In this document: in pieces, positions 33,229-42,427 of the stretch
Layout of the letters: each line of letters begins with the position of its first letter
Numbering within the stretch: the first letter of the stretch is position 1
From: Myxococcales bacterium
GTDB lineage: Bacteria; Myxococcota_A; Polyangia; Polyangiales; Houyiibacteriaceae
NCBI GenBank assembly: GCA_029861865.1
Contig: JAOTYL010000012.1
Span: 1-64,000, forward strand
Length of the DNA stretch: 64,000 nt
Direction: 5' to 3'
Notes under the pieces: model-generated
Database searches by the model: none
The model's input: the letters and a program-made list of their open reading frames with translations, nothing else
What the model was told of the DNA's origin: nothing
Translations under genes and position numbers: made by a program

Positions 33229-34094
33229 GCCCACGGCCCCCATTTGTACATCTTGAGCAAGATTCGGTCGGCCAGTCGGTCCGGCATCATCCCAAACATG
33301 CGAGCCGTCGTACGCGCCGCCCGAGGCACGAAATATCGAGTCTTGGGCGCATCTGCGGTTGCAGCCTTCACGACCACCTTGCCCACGTCTTCCGGAGAGG
33401 CCGCGCTCTTGAGCTGCTCCTTCGCGAATTCGTCGAGGTCTGTCATCAGCTTGCGGTAAGGATTTTCGGGATCATCGCGAAGGTGCTGCCCCGCCTCGCG
33501 CGCGGTGTCGAACGTCGGCGTGTCGACGAAGCCGGGGACCACCAGGCTGAGACGAATGTTCCAAGGAGCAAGCTCGAGCCGCATGCACGCCGTCATTGCT
33601 TCCATGCCCCCTTTCGTGGCCGCATACGCTGCCGCAATCGGTGCGCCCACGTATCGTGCAAGCGATCCAATGTTGATGATGCGGCCCCCGCCCTGCGCTC
33701 GCATCACCGGTGTCAGTTCGCCGATCAACTGCATCGCCGATAGCAGGTTGACGTCGAAGACGTGCCGCAAGGCCTGCCGATCGAGTTGCTCGAGCGCGTA
33801 CGGCGGTCCGTACCCCGCGTTGTTCACCAACACGTCGACGCGCCCAAACTCCTCGAGCGCTTTTCTCACCAACGCCGAAGTGGCCTGTGCGTCGCTGAGA
33901 TCGGTCGGCACGCTCAGCGCTTTGCCACCTTTCTTGGTTATCTCTTCGGCGACTTGATCGAGTAAGGCTCTGCGTCGGGCAGCGAGCACCACCGTGAAGC
34001 CCGCCTCGGCGAGACAATGGGCAGTCGCCTCGCCGATGCCGGAGGAAGCCCCGGTCACGATCGCAACCTTTGCGGGTTTCTCATCACCTTTCAT
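33225..34094 (-). CDS. SDR-family oxidoreductase
   Basis: 289 residues. TGASSGIGEA (14-23), LVNNAGYGPP (88-97), INIGSLARY and the catalytic YAATKGG (Tyr-X3-Lys) are complete. The C-terminal region (TRYFVPRAARTTARMFGMMPDRLADRILLKMYKW) is long and basic, as in hydroxysteroid/keto-lipid SDRs. It is the first gene of a coupled SDR pair. A 3-ketosteroid reductase role (as ERG27/HSD17B7) would fit the C4-demethylation genes nearby, but this is a guess. Confidence 0.92.
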   Translation of the reverse strand: MKGDEKPAKVAIVTGASSGIGEATAHCLAEAGFTVVLAARRRALLDQVAEEITKKGGKALSVPTDLSDAQATSALVRKALEEFGRVDVLVNNAGYGPPYALEQLDRQALRHVFDVNLLSAMQLIGELTPVMRAQGGGRIINIGSLARYVGAPIAAAYAATKGGMEAMTACMRLELAPWNIRLSLVVPGFVDTPTFDTAREAGQHLRDDPENPYRKLMTDLDEFAKEQLKSAASPEDVGKVVVKAATADAPKTRYFVPRAARTTARMFGMMPDRLADRILLKMYKWGPWA

Positions 34095-34117
34095 GCGTGC
34101 TCCACGTTTTGCCGGCT

Positions 34118-35416
34118 ATGGCGGAGCGTGCTACGCGACGCAACCCGGTGGGACACCGAGCTTCTGCCGCGCGTCGGTCCCAAGTGTCAGCCCCGCCGCC
34201 ACATCGCACCCGCTTCATCCGCCTGCTGAACAGGATCGGAGGCGTGATGGCGCCCCGCTGGCCGTCGCTCGAACCGAACAGCATCATCCGCACCGCTGCA
34301 CGCAAAGCCAAGTCTGATCATTTTGGCGACGACGGCTTCTTGGAGGCGCTTCCGGTTTTTCTCGATATGGTCGATCGTGAGGCACAGCTGACGTGGATCG
34401 GTCGAGTGGCCTGCCGCCAATCGCTCACCATGGCCCTAGAGAGTCGCTTCGGCATTTACCGGCATCGTGCACGGCATCCGGAGATCGTAGGCGTGCCGAT
34501 CGACCGGCCCCTCTTCATCGTTGGTTTCCCTCGGACTGGGACCACCATCTTGTTCAACCTTCTCGCCCAGGATCCAGCGAACCGAGCGCCACTCGGCTGG
34601 GAAACCCAGTTTCCCAACCCACCACCGGAGACCGCGACTTGTGCGACCGATACTCGCATCGAAAAGGCGCGCAGGTACTTCGGCCAGATGGATGCGATGG
34701 CACCTTCGTTGGCGTCGATTCACGAGGTGGGCGCCGAGCTTCCCCAAGAGTGCATGCCGATCCTGGCACACAGCATGCTGAGCCCTCAGGCGAGCATCGC
34801 GTTCAATGTGCCGAGCTATCAAGACTGGGTCGACGAGCAGGATGCAGCACCGGCCTACACCTACCATCGGCATTTTCTAGAGCACCTTCAAAGTCGCCAC
34901 ATGAAGGATCGGTGGGTGCTGAAGAGCCCCGTACACCTCGCAACCCTCGATGCCCTGCTCGACGAGTATCCCGATGCCCGGCTGATCTTCACGCACCGAG
35001 ATCCTGCGAAGACGATCCCATCGCTTGCGAGCCTGGTCTACACCGTCAGGGGGATCGTCACCGATGCAGTCGATCCGAAGAAGGTCGGCCCAGAGCAACT
35101 CGAGTGGTGGGCCAAGTCGCTCGACCACGCGATGAAAGTGCGCGATCGGCACGCGGACAAGAGCGACCAATTCATGGACATTCAGTTTGAAGAGGTGATC
35201 GCCGATCCGGTTGCTGCGCTCGCACGGGCGTACGAGCACTTCGGCATTCCGTGGTCGGACGAAGCCGAAAGCCGCATGCGAAGGTTTGTGGCCGACAATC
35301 CGCACGGAAAGCATGGCGCGCATCGCTACGAGCTCGAAGATTTTGGGATCGAGCTCGACCTCATCCGCGAGCGGTTCGCCGACTACTGTCGAAGGTACGG
35401 CATTACTCTCGACTGA
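34118..35416 (+). CDS. Sulfotransferase (Sulfotransf_3 type)
   Basis: About 432 residues from ATG 34118; GTG 34184 is a possible later start and neither has a strong ribosome site. The PAPS loop is FPRTGTT (137-143), and the second binding region is LIFTHRDPAKTIPS (near 290-303). An N-terminal helical extension (SIIRTAARKAKSDHFGDDGF) is typical of this bacterial group. The acceptor is unknown. It precedes an aldehyde dehydrogenase on the same strand by 59 bases. Confidence 0.88.
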   Translation: MAERATRRNPVGHRASAARRSQVSAPPPHRTRFIRLLNRIGGVMAPRWPSLEPNSIIRTAARKAKSDHFGDDGFLEALPVFLDMVDREAQLTWIGRVACRQSLTMALESRFGIYRHRARHPEIVGVPIDRPLFIVGFPRTGTTILFNLLAQDPANRAPLGWETQFPNPPPETATCATDTRIEKARRYFGQMDAMAPSLASIHEVGAELPQECMPILAHSMLSPQASIAFNVPSYQDWVDEQDAAPAYTYHRHFLEHLQSRHMKDRWVLKSPVHLATLDALLDEYPDARLIFTHRDPAKTIPSLASLVYTVRGIVTDAVDPKKVGPEQLEWWAKSLDHAMKVRDRHADKSDQFMDIQFEEVIADPVAALARAYEHFGIPWSDEAESRMRRFVADNPHGKHGAHRYELEDFGIELDLIRERFADYCRRYGITLD

Positions 35417-35475
35417 GTACCGAGGGCTTCCACCGGCGTTGACATCGTCGAAGCGAATGCTACGCGAAAATCAAG

Positions 35476-37068
35476 ATGACTGTTCCGGTGCACGTGCAGC
35501 GCGGAGCGGCAGCCGCCGAAAAGCCGACCCACATCCCTTGCGTCGACCCCGCGACTAAAGAAAGACTCGGTGACATTCGCATCGACACCCCTGCCGATGT
35601 CGACGCCGCAGTCGCGCGTGCGAAAGTAGCCCAACGCGACTGGCGCCAGACTTCTTTTGAAGAGCGGCGCGCGGTGTTGCGCAGGTTGCTGGCGTACACC
35701 GTCGACAACAAAGACGAGATCTGCCTGACCATTCAACGCGACTCGGGCAAGACCCGCGAAAACGCACTCATCGGAGAGATCTGGACCACCTGCGAGAAGT
35801 TTCGGTGGATGATCAACAACGGCGAGAGACACCTTCGCCCTGAACGAGTGTCATCCGGGTTGCTCGTGCACAAAAAGGCGCGACTCGAATTCCATCCACT
35901 CGGTGTCGTTGCTTCGATCATTCCTTGGAACTACCCATTTCAGAACATCGTCAACCCGATCATTCCAGCGTTGATGGCTGGCAATGCGATTGTGATCAAG
36001 CCTTCCGAGTGGGTGGCCTGGTCGAGCGCACGATTCATCCAAGCGTTTCGAGGAGTGATCGAACAGGCCGGACACAATCCGGACCTGATTCAGTCGGTGC
36101 AAGGGTATGGGGCGACGGGCGCCGCACTTGTCCGCTCCGCGGTCGATACAATCGTCTTCATCGGCTCGGTCGAAAATGGACGACGCGTCATCGAGGGCAG
36201 CGCAAAGCGCACGACACCGGTGGTGATGGAGCTCGGCGGGAAGGACGCCTTCATCGTATGCGACGATGCTGATCTCGAACAGGCGGTTCATGCCGCGCTC
36301 GCCGGTTGCTATGTCAACTGCGGTCAGAACTGCGTCGCCTCCGAGCGGCTCCTAGTGCATGACGCCATCTACCAGGCCTTCGAAAGGCGTGCCGCTGAGC
36401 TCGTCAGAGGCTTTCGACAGGGCAACGGCCGCGAGGCGATTGTCGACGTTGGCGCGATCGTCACGCCGCTTCAGCTCGAGATCATCGAAAAAGCGGTCGA
36501 CGGGGCGATCGCCCAAGGGGCACGTCTGGTGGCTGGCGGCAAGCGAACGCTCACGGACCAAGGCGACTATTTCGAGCCGACGATCCTCGCCGATGTCACG
36601 CCCGACATGGAAATCGCACGAGACGAAGTGTTTGGCCCGATCATGCTTCTCATGCGCGTTCGCGACGACGAACAGGCGGTCGAGATCGCAAACGGCGTTT
36701 CTTACGGGCTTTCGTCTTCCGTTTTCTCGAAGAATCGTTCTCGCGCCCGGAAAATCGCATCGCAGCTCGAAGCGGGGATGAGTGCGATCAACGAGTTTGG
36801 CGGGATCACCTACATGGCTCAGGACCTAACGTTCGGCGGTGTCAAAGCATCGGGCTACGGGCGGATGAACGGGCGAGAGGGGCTGCGATCGATGTGCAAC
36901 ATCAAAGCGGTCATCGACGATCGACTCCCGATCAACCGAGCCAACAAATTGTTCCCGGTCCCTCCGAAGCTCTACGGCACGTTTAGCGGGGTCATCGACC
37001 TGGTCTACGGACGAGGATTGGCGCGACGGTGGCGCGGACTGGTGAAGCTGCTTAGTCGTAAGCCATGA
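35476..37068 (+). CDS. Aldehyde dehydrogenase
   Basis: 530 residues of an NAD(P)-dependent aldehyde dehydrogenase. IIPWNYPF (Asn152), VIKPSEW, the general base Glu252 in ELGGKDAF and the nucleophile Cys286 in GQNCVASER are all present. A C-terminal extension of about 40 residues (VPPKLYGTFSGVIDLVYGRGLARRWRGLVKLL) is amphipathic, suggesting membrane contact as in fatty aldehyde dehydrogenases. The stop overlaps the GMC oxidoreductase start as ATGA. An alcohol-to-acid conversion by the pair is plausible. Confidence 0.94.
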   Translation: MTVPVHVQRGAAAAEKPTHIPCVDPATKERLGDIRIDTPADVDAAVARAKVAQRDWRQTSFEERRAVLRRLLAYTVDNKDEICLTIQRDSGKTRENALIGEIWTTCEKFRWMINNGERHLRPERVSSGLLVHKKARLEFHPLGVVASIIPWNYPFQNIVNPIIPALMAGNAIVIKPSEWVAWSSARFIQAFRGVIEQAGHNPDLIQSVQGYGATGAALVRSAVDTIVFIGSVENGRRVIEGSAKRTTPVVMELGGKDAFIVCDDADLEQAVHAALAGCYVNCGQNCVASERLLVHDAIYQAFERRAAELVRGFRQGNGREAIVDVGAIVTPLQLEIIEKAVDGAIAQGARLVAGGKRTLTDQGDYFEPTILADVTPDMEIARDEVFGPIMLLMRVRDDEQAVEIANGVSYGLSSSVFSKNRSRARKIASQLEAGMSAINEFGGITYMAQDLTFGGVKASGYGRMNGREGLRSMCNIKAVIDDRLPINRANKLFPVPPKLYGTFSGVIDLVYGRGLARRWRGLVKLLSRKP

Positions 37069-38654
37069 GCGACGCCTTCGACTACATCGTGGTCGGCGGC
37101 GGTTCCGCCGGTTGTATCGTCGCGGCCGAGCTTGCAAAGGACTCGCGTGCGCGGGTGCTCTTGCTCGAAGCAGGCCCGACCGCGGAGGAACACCCCGAGA
37201 CGCTGGTCGCTAGCGGGTACAAGGAGGCGTTCATCAATGACGCCGTGATGGGAGAACGCTTTTCCGTGCCCCAAGATCACGCTGCCAAGCAGCGCGTGTT
37301 CGCAGGCACTGGAACGGTGATGGGCGGGAGCGGATCGGTGAACGGCATGGTCTACACGCGCGGGGCTCGCGAAGACTACGCGCAATGGCCCGACGGGTGG
37401 CATTGGGACGACAACCTCGCCGATTTCGAAGCGATCGAAGAGATCCTCCGCCCGCATCAGCGACCTCCCACCCTGTGGACCGAAGCCTGCATCGCGTCGG
37501 CTGAGGAAAACGGGTTCGAACGCAAGGAAGACCTCAACGATGGCAACATGAGCAATGTCATCGGCTACGAATGGATGTCGTACGAAGGCGATGAGCGTCG
37601 AAGCTCTTACGTGGCCTTCATCAAGGATGCGGGAGCGCGCGAGAACCTCACCGTACTGCCCGAAGCACGCGCTCACAGGGTCGTCTTCACGTCGGACAAA
37701 CGCGCGCGGGCTGTCGAGTTCGAGCACGAAGGAGAGTTGAAGCGTGCCGCGGCCGAGCGACAAATCGTTTTGTGCGCCGGGGCGCTCGAAACTCCGAAGC
37801 TTCTGCTTCTTTCAGGCATCGGGCCGAGTGAGCACCTACGCGCGTTCGACATTCCGATCGTGGCCGACCGTCCCTGCGTTGGAAGTGGCCTTCACGATCA
37901 TCCGAATGTCCCGATCTTCTTCAAAGCGAGTAGACACATCGATTGCTTCTACCCTCAGCTCTACAGCTTCTATCGAACCAATCAGGACAGTGACCTTCCC
38001 CCTTCACAAAGCGACACGTGCTACGTTTATTGGCCGGCACCCTCCGCCATGAAGCAGATGGCGCAGCGCATGCTTCCACCGCAAGTCATTCCTCACGGGT
38101 TCTACGGACCGCGTTCGAGGGCGATGGTCCGCGGCATGATCGGCGCGGCGTTCAAAGTCGGTGCGCTCCAGCGTTTTACCGATCGCATGTTCGGGATCAT
38201 CTTGATTCTGGGCAAGCCCAAGAGCCGCGGCACACTCCGATTGCAATCGACGCACGTGACTGAGCAAGCGCTGATCGACCCCGCCTATTACTCCAACGAA
38301 GAGGACATGGACACGATGATCGAGGGAGTTCGCGTCGCTAGACGGATCGGCAACGCAACGAGCCTCACGGCATGGGGCGCAAAAGAGCTGATGCCGGGCA
38401 AGCGGGTAACGAGCGATCAGGCCATCGCAAAGTACGTACGCAAGAACACGATCACGACCTATCACTTTGCCGGATCATGTGGCATGGGGGTGTGCGATTC
38501 CGACGCGGTGGATACGGAGCTGCGTCTTCGGGGCGTGACCGGCCTCCGAGTAGCCGATGCATCGGTGATCCCCTGGACTCCGGTTTCAGCGCTCAACGCG
38601 CCGAGCATGTTGATCGGCTATCGCGCCGCACGACTCATCCGCAATGCGCGATGA
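37065..38654 (+). CDS. GMC-family FAD-dependent oxidoreductase
   Basis: 529 residues. FAD-binding YIVVGGGSAGCIVAAELA at the N-terminus, GTGTVMGGSGSVNGMVYTRG (GMC signature 1), CAGALETPKLLLLSGIGP (signature 2), and the C-terminal YHFAGSCGMG ... ASVIPWTPVSALNAPSMLIGYRAA with the catalytic His. It oxidises an alcohol, transferring electrons to FAD and then oxygen or an acceptor. Translationally coupled to the aldehyde dehydrogenase. Related enzymes include choline dehydrogenase and cholesterol oxidase-like proteins. Confidence 0.94.
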   Translation: MSDAFDYIVVGGGSAGCIVAAELAKDSRARVLLLEAGPTAEEHPETLVASGYKEAFINDAVMGERFSVPQDHAAKQRVFAGTGTVMGGSGSVNGMVYTRGAREDYAQWPDGWHWDDNLADFEAIEEILRPHQRPPTLWTEACIASAEENGFERKEDLNDGNMSNVIGYEWMSYEGDERRSSYVAFIKDAGARENLTVLPEARAHRVVFTSDKRARAVEFEHEGELKRAAAERQIVLCAGALETPKLLLLSGIGPSEHLRAFDIPIVADRPCVGSGLHDHPNVPIFFKASRHIDCFYPQLYSFYRTNQDSDLPPSQSDTCYVYWPAPSAMKQMAQRMLPPQVIPHGFYGPRSRAMVRGMIGAAFKVGALQRFTDRMFGIILILGKPKSRGTLRLQSTHVTEQALIDPAYYSNEEDMDTMIEGVRVARRIGNATSLTAWGAKELMPGKRVTSDQAIAKYVRKNTITTYHFAGSCGMGVCDSDAVDTELRLRGVTGLRVADASVIPWTPVSALNAPSMLIGYRAARLIRNAR

Positions 38655-38746
38655 TGAGGTCATTCGCAGCGAACGTCGGCATTTTGCAGGGTTTCGATCA
38701 CCTCGTCACCGATAGGGAGTGGGGCTTCCCGTTTGACCATGGCCTC

Positions 38747-39829
38747 CTAAGGTCGCGCACGGGCGGTGTAGAGGGGCAGATCGAGGATCGACAGCACGCC
38801 GGGCTCGGCCGCACAAACTGCAGGGATCGCATTGACGACCCGCATCGCCGTTCCCGTGACGATACCGGTGTTGTGATCCCCGTCGTCGCCTTTGAGATCG
38901 ATCTCGCAGTTGAACTCGGGGGAGCCCTTGATCTCGATGCGGTATCCGGACTTGTCGCCACTCAGCCGCTCCCAATGTGGCGCGATATCTCCCCGCAGGC
39001 GCTGCGTGTGGGACGAAATCACGACCGGGCGACCATCGCTGATCCCTCGAACCTCGAAACGCACGCCGGCGCACATGCCCTTCTTGATGACGCCCATGTC
39101 GGTGTTGAACGATTCCGGTGCGGGCGCACGCTCGCTGTCTTCGCGGATCTCGTCGAGCTCGAAGCCCAACGCGTCGGCGACGAGCTCGATCACGCTGCCC
39201 CAGCCGGCCTTCATGGCGCCCGGGTAGAACATCGGGGCTTTGAAATCGAGTGGGTGGCCGAAGCCAAAGAACTCGCCGGTGAAGCTCGGGTCTGCGTAGG
39301 TCGAGTAGTCCATTATCTCCGCCACGCGCACCGAATCGACACGCTCACACCCGGCCGTGAGGATCAGCGGGATCAGGTCTCCCGTGAAACCCGGGTCGAA
39401 ACCAGAGGTAAAAAAGCTGACGTGATTTGCGGCGCAGGCCTCAGAGAGCGGGCCGGTGAGCTTCTTGCTAGCAAACGGTGGATAGACCATCGACACTACG
39501 GCCGTGTTGGCGATGTTCTTTCCCGAGCTCAAGATTCTTAGCCAGTCATCGAGCGCCTCGTAAACCCGGGTCTCGCCAATCGCCATGTAACAGACACAAT
39601 CGGCATCGATCGACAAGAGGGCTCCGGCGTCGTTGGTGGCGATGATCCCAGTCATTTTGTCGAGGCCACAAAGCTCGGCGGCATCCTTGCCGACCTTGTC
39701 CTCCGAGTGCGCATGGACCCCGACGAGCTCGAGGTCGGGATGGCTCACAATGCCGCGCAGGGCGCGGTACCCGGTGTTGCCAGTTCCCCATTGGATCACG
39801 CGCAGCGGCTTGTTCGCGTGAGCCGTCAT
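38747..39829 (-). CDS. DapB-like NAD(P)-dependent reductase/dehydrogenase
   Basis: 360 residues. The N-terminal Rossmann motif VIQWGTGNTGYRALRGI and C-terminal domain resemble the dihydrodipicolinate reductase-like group of mycobacteria and other steroid degraders, and 2,4-diaminopentanoate dehydrogenase. The lysine-biosynthesis catalytic HxxxHH is not apparent, so it is unlikely to be DapB itself. It starts two bases after the extradiol dioxygenase stop and is probably co-transcribed with it. Substrate unknown. Confidence 0.85.
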   Translation of the reverse strand: MTAHANKPLRVIQWGTGNTGYRALRGIVSHPDLELVGVHAHSEDKVGKDAAELCGLDKMTGIIATNDAGALLSIDADCVCYMAIGETRVYEALDDWLRILSSGKNIANTAVVSMVYPPFASKKLTGPLSEACAANHVSFFTSGFDPGFTGDLIPLILTAGCERVDSVRVAEIMDYSTYADPSFTGEFFGFGHPLDFKAPMFYPGAMKAGWGSVIELVADALGFELDEIREDSERAPAPESFNTDMGVIKKGMCAGVRFEVRGISDGRPVVISSHTQRLRGDIAPHWERLSGDKSGYRIEIKGSPEFNCEIDLKGDDGDHNTGIVTGTAMRVVNAIPAVCAAEPGVLSILDLPLYTARARP

Positions 39830-39831
39830 CG

Positions 39832-40755
39832 TCAGTCTTTCTTTTCTCGCTCTCGTTTCGCGTCGCGGTAGGCCTTAGTCAGAAGCTGCGGCGGATGGTG
39901 CCCCCACTCGCTCACGATGCCATGCGTGGTGGGCTCCCATGTCTCGTCGTCGACCTCGACGCCACCGTAGCCAAACTCGAAGTGGAACCCCGAAGGGGTG
40001 TACCCGTAGAACGAGAACATCTTGTCGTTAGGATGACGTCCGAGGGTTTGGTGCACCATCCCGCCAGAGAACAGGAAGCGATCGTAGCAGAGCCCTACCT
40101 CATCCATCGCTCGTGCCTGGACCATGAAGTGATGAATGCGCTTGCCGTGCCCCTCGCCAAAGGCGAACGAATGGTGTCGCGGGTTGGCGTGCATGAAGGT
40201 CACGTCGATCTTGTGGCCGAAGTACTCGCAGCGGATGTAGTCGCTCAGCCTGAGCCCGAGCATGTTCGCATAGAAGGCTTCGTGCTCCTCCGCGTTCTTG
40301 GAGGCGACAACCACATGGCCGAGGCCCTGCGCGCTAGCGACGAATCCCGAGCGAACGACCTCCGAGACGAAGGGCTCGTCTGCCATCTTCGGACCATGGT
40401 AGAGCTCGCATGGGTTGCCCGCCGGATCTTCGAACCGAACGAGCGCATCGACGTTTCGACGTGCGGTGTCTTCGGCTGTGCCGCGTATCACTTCGTGGCC
40501 GGCGGCTTCCAAACGCCCGACGATGCTTTCGAGCGCTTCAGGGCCTTCGACTTCCCAACCTACCGCGGCGAGGTCGTCCGCGGCCCCTGGTTGGATGAAA
40601 AAGCGCTGAAAATGCTCGTCCATGCGCAGTCCGAAGCCCTGCTGGCCCCTGTCGCCGACGATCTCGAGGCCCAGGATTTTCGTGCCGAAGTCCCTCCATG
40701 CAGCGAGGTCGCTCACCTCGAAGACCAGGTACCCCAACTGCAACACGCGGCTCAT
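39832..40755 (-). CDS. Extradiol ring-cleavage dioxygenase (BphC/HsaC-like)
   Basis: 307 residues from ATG 40755 (GGAGG seven bases upstream). A two-module vicinal-oxygen-chelate fold. Ferrous iron ligands fall at His147, His209 and Glu260, and the second-shell residues His195, His241 and Tyr250 are also present. These are almost exactly the positions in BphC-type enzymes. HsaC cleaves 3,4-DHSA in cholesterol ring degradation. It therefore probably opens a catechol ring of an aromatic or steroid metabolite. A DapB-like reductase follows. Confidence 0.88.
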   Translation of the reverse strand: MSRVLQLGYLVFEVSDLAAWRDFGTKILGLEIVGDRGQQGFGLRMDEHFQRFFIQPGAADDLAAVGWEVEGPEALESIVGRLEAAGHEVIRGTAEDTARRNVDALVRFEDPAGNPCELYHGPKMADEPFVSEVVRSGFVASAQGLGHVVVASKNAEEHEAFYANMLGLRLSDYIRCEYFGHKIDVTFMHANPRHHSFAFGEGHGKRIHHFMVQARAMDEVGLCYDRFLFSGGMVHQTLGRHPNDKMFSFYGYTPSGFHFEFGYGGVEVDDETWEPTTHGIVSEWGHHPPQLLTKAYRDAKREREKKD

Positions 40756-40816
40756 TTGCTTTGCCTCCGCGCTGAGCATAGTACGTCGCTACAGTCTCGC
40801 ACGGAGAAAGGAAACC

Positions 40817-41590
40817 ATGAAGGAGCTCCTGGACCTTCGAGAGAAGGTAGTCGTCGTCACGGGCGGCACGATGGGCGCTGGGAAAGGGATCGCACTTCGA
40901 TTCCTCGAGATGGGAGCCCACGTGATCATCTGTGCGCGTAACCAGCCCGGGGCACCGATCGCGGTAGACGGCCGCGAGGCGCTCTTCATTCCCGCGAATG
41001 TGCGCGAGCTCGAAGACCTCGACCGGGTGATCGAGGAGGCGACGACACGCCATGGCCGCCTCGACGTGCTCATCAACAACGCGGGCGGTTCTCCTCCCGC
41101 AGATGCAGCAACGGCTTCACCTCGGTTTTCAGCTGCGATCATCGATCTCAATTTGACCGCGCCCCTCAACTTCGCTCAGAAGGCAAACGCCGTCATGCAG
41201 CAGCAAGATGATGGCGGCTGCATCATCAACATTGGAAGCGTAAGCGGCCTCCGTCCCTCACCCGAGACGGCCGCGTATGGAGCAGCCAAAGCCGGGCTGC
41301 TCAACTTGACGACATCGCTCGCGGTGGAGTGGGCGCCCAAGGTTCGCGTCAATGCGGTGGCGGCTGGGATGATTCTTACCGAGAAGGCAGAGCTACATTT
41401 CGGCGAGGGAGAGGTCCGAGAGGCCATCGAGAAGACCGCGCCGATGGGACGGATGGCGCTCCCACGAGACATCGCCGATGTGTGCCTCTTCCTCGCTTCG
41501 CCACTTGCGAGCTACGTCACCGGCGCCACCATCCTTCTTCATGGCGGGGGCGAATGGCCGGCGTTTCTAAGGGCTTCCAAGGGGGCGTGA
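40817..41590 (+). CDS. SDR-family oxidoreductase
   Basis: 257 residues from ATG 40817 (AAAGGA upstream). Cofactor motif TGGTMGAGKGIA (15-26), INNAGG and IINIGSVSG are present, with catalytic YGAAKAG. The ending (PRDIADVCLFLASPLASYVTGATILLHGGGEWPA) is typical of classical FabG-like SDRs. It is divergent from the dioxygenase (61 bases between starts) and lies 81 bases before the EXPERA-like gene. Confidence 0.92.
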   Translation: MKELLDLREKVVVVTGGTMGAGKGIALRFLEMGAHVIICARNQPGAPIAVDGREALFIPANVRELEDLDRVIEEATTRHGRLDVLINNAGGSPPADAATASPRFSAAIIDLNLTAPLNFAQKANAVMQQQDDGGCIINIGSVSGLRPSPETAAYGAAKAGLLNLTTSLAVEWAPKVRVNAVAAGMILTEKAELHFGEGEVREAIEKTAPMGRMALPRDIADVCLFLASPLASYVTGATILLHGGGEWPAFLRASKGA

Positions 41591-41671
41591 GCCTGCTCGC
41601 GGTTCTGCATCGCTCCCCGGCCCCGTTGCTGCTTGCAGAATCGAGCTGGAAACGGCACTTTCGCAAGCCAA

Positions 41672-42406
41672 ATGGAATCTGACCTTCAAACCACGCTCGC
41701 CGTCGACGGCGACCAGGAACAGGCGCGCGGGCTCGCGATCCCGGCGTGGACTTTCATGATCGCCTTCATCGTCGGCGGCACCTTGTTTCACATCTGGCTG
41801 CACCGGACCGTGCGCGAGACGTACAACGTCCACCAAATCGGCCTGATCTTCTTTTTGATGGTGAACCTTCTGGTGAACTTCTGGGAGATCGGTCTCTTCG
41901 TCTGCCGCGACCAGATCCGCGACGAATACGAGGCCACCAAAGACGCATATCGTGGGCGCGAAGCCGATCGCTTCAGCGAGATGTTTCAAAAGCGCATCCC
42001 GGTGTTGAGGCTGCTCTCGTTCAGGCAGTGGACCGAAGTTTGGTCGAGCTATGCGCTCTTCGACCCAGGCTATGCGAGCCGAAGCTCCTTCGGCTTCAAC
42101 ATCGACTTCGGCAATGGCTGGTCTACCCCGATTTTCGCGACACTCTTCGCCTTTGGCATGACGTTCGAGCTCATGCCCGCGCGCATCCTCGGCATCATCG
42201 GCGTGATCATGTTCTGGCAGATGTTCTACGGAACCGTGGTTTACTTCTTTCAGTTCTTCAACGCCGGGCGACACAAAGGCCACTCCCCGGGCACGTTGGC
42301 GTTGTTCATCGGCACGAGCAACGGCCTCTGGTTCATCTTTCCACTCTGGGGCCTCGCCCTCAGCATCCAAATGATCCTGAACGACTCGTACACCCTATTC
42401 CTCTAA
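41672..42406 (+). CDS. EXPERA/EBP-like membrane protein, candidate sterol Delta8-Delta7 isomerase
   Basis: 244 residues from ATG 41672, with five hydrophobic segments. The last third, QMFYGTVVYFFQFFNAGRHKGH then FIGTSNGLWFIFPLWGLALS, follows the spacing of human EBP (Gln-X2-Tyr-Gly, Tyr-Phe, Gly-His, Asn-X-Leu-Trp-X3-Pro). The first helices (FWEIGLFVCRD) include a Glu at the position of an EBP active-site acid, but the preceding His is not in register. EBP shifts the sterol C8 double bond. It lies tail to tail with the cycloeucalenol cycloisomerase gene. Assignment is by pattern and context. Confidence 0.6.
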   Translation: MESDLQTTLAVDGDQEQARGLAIPAWTFMIAFIVGGTLFHIWLHRTVRETYNVHQIGLIFFLMVNLLVNFWEIGLFVCRDQIRDEYEATKDAYRGREADRFSEMFQKRIPVLRLLSFRQWTEVWSSYALFDPGYASRSSFGFNIDFGNGWSTPIFATLFAFGMTFELMPARILGIIGVIMFWQMFYGTVVYFFQFFNAGRHKGHSPGTLALFIGTSNGLWFIFPLWGLALSIQMILNDSYTLFL

Positions 42407-42427
42407 AAAGGGGACAGTCCCCTTTTT
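42405..42427. repeat. Palindromic repeat copy 7, bridging two convergent stops
   Basis: Five A, GGGGACAGTCCCC, five T. The first two A belong to the TAA stop of the EXPERA-like gene (42404-42406) and the last T to the TGA stop of the cycloisomerase gene (42427-42429). It fills the whole intergenic gap and would make an ideal bidirectional terminator. Confidence 0.92.

Noticed and set aside
38747-39829. Lysine-pathway DapB
   Set aside because: N-terminal Rossmann similarity only; length (360) and the missing HxxxHH-type motif do not fit true dihydrodipicolinate reductase.
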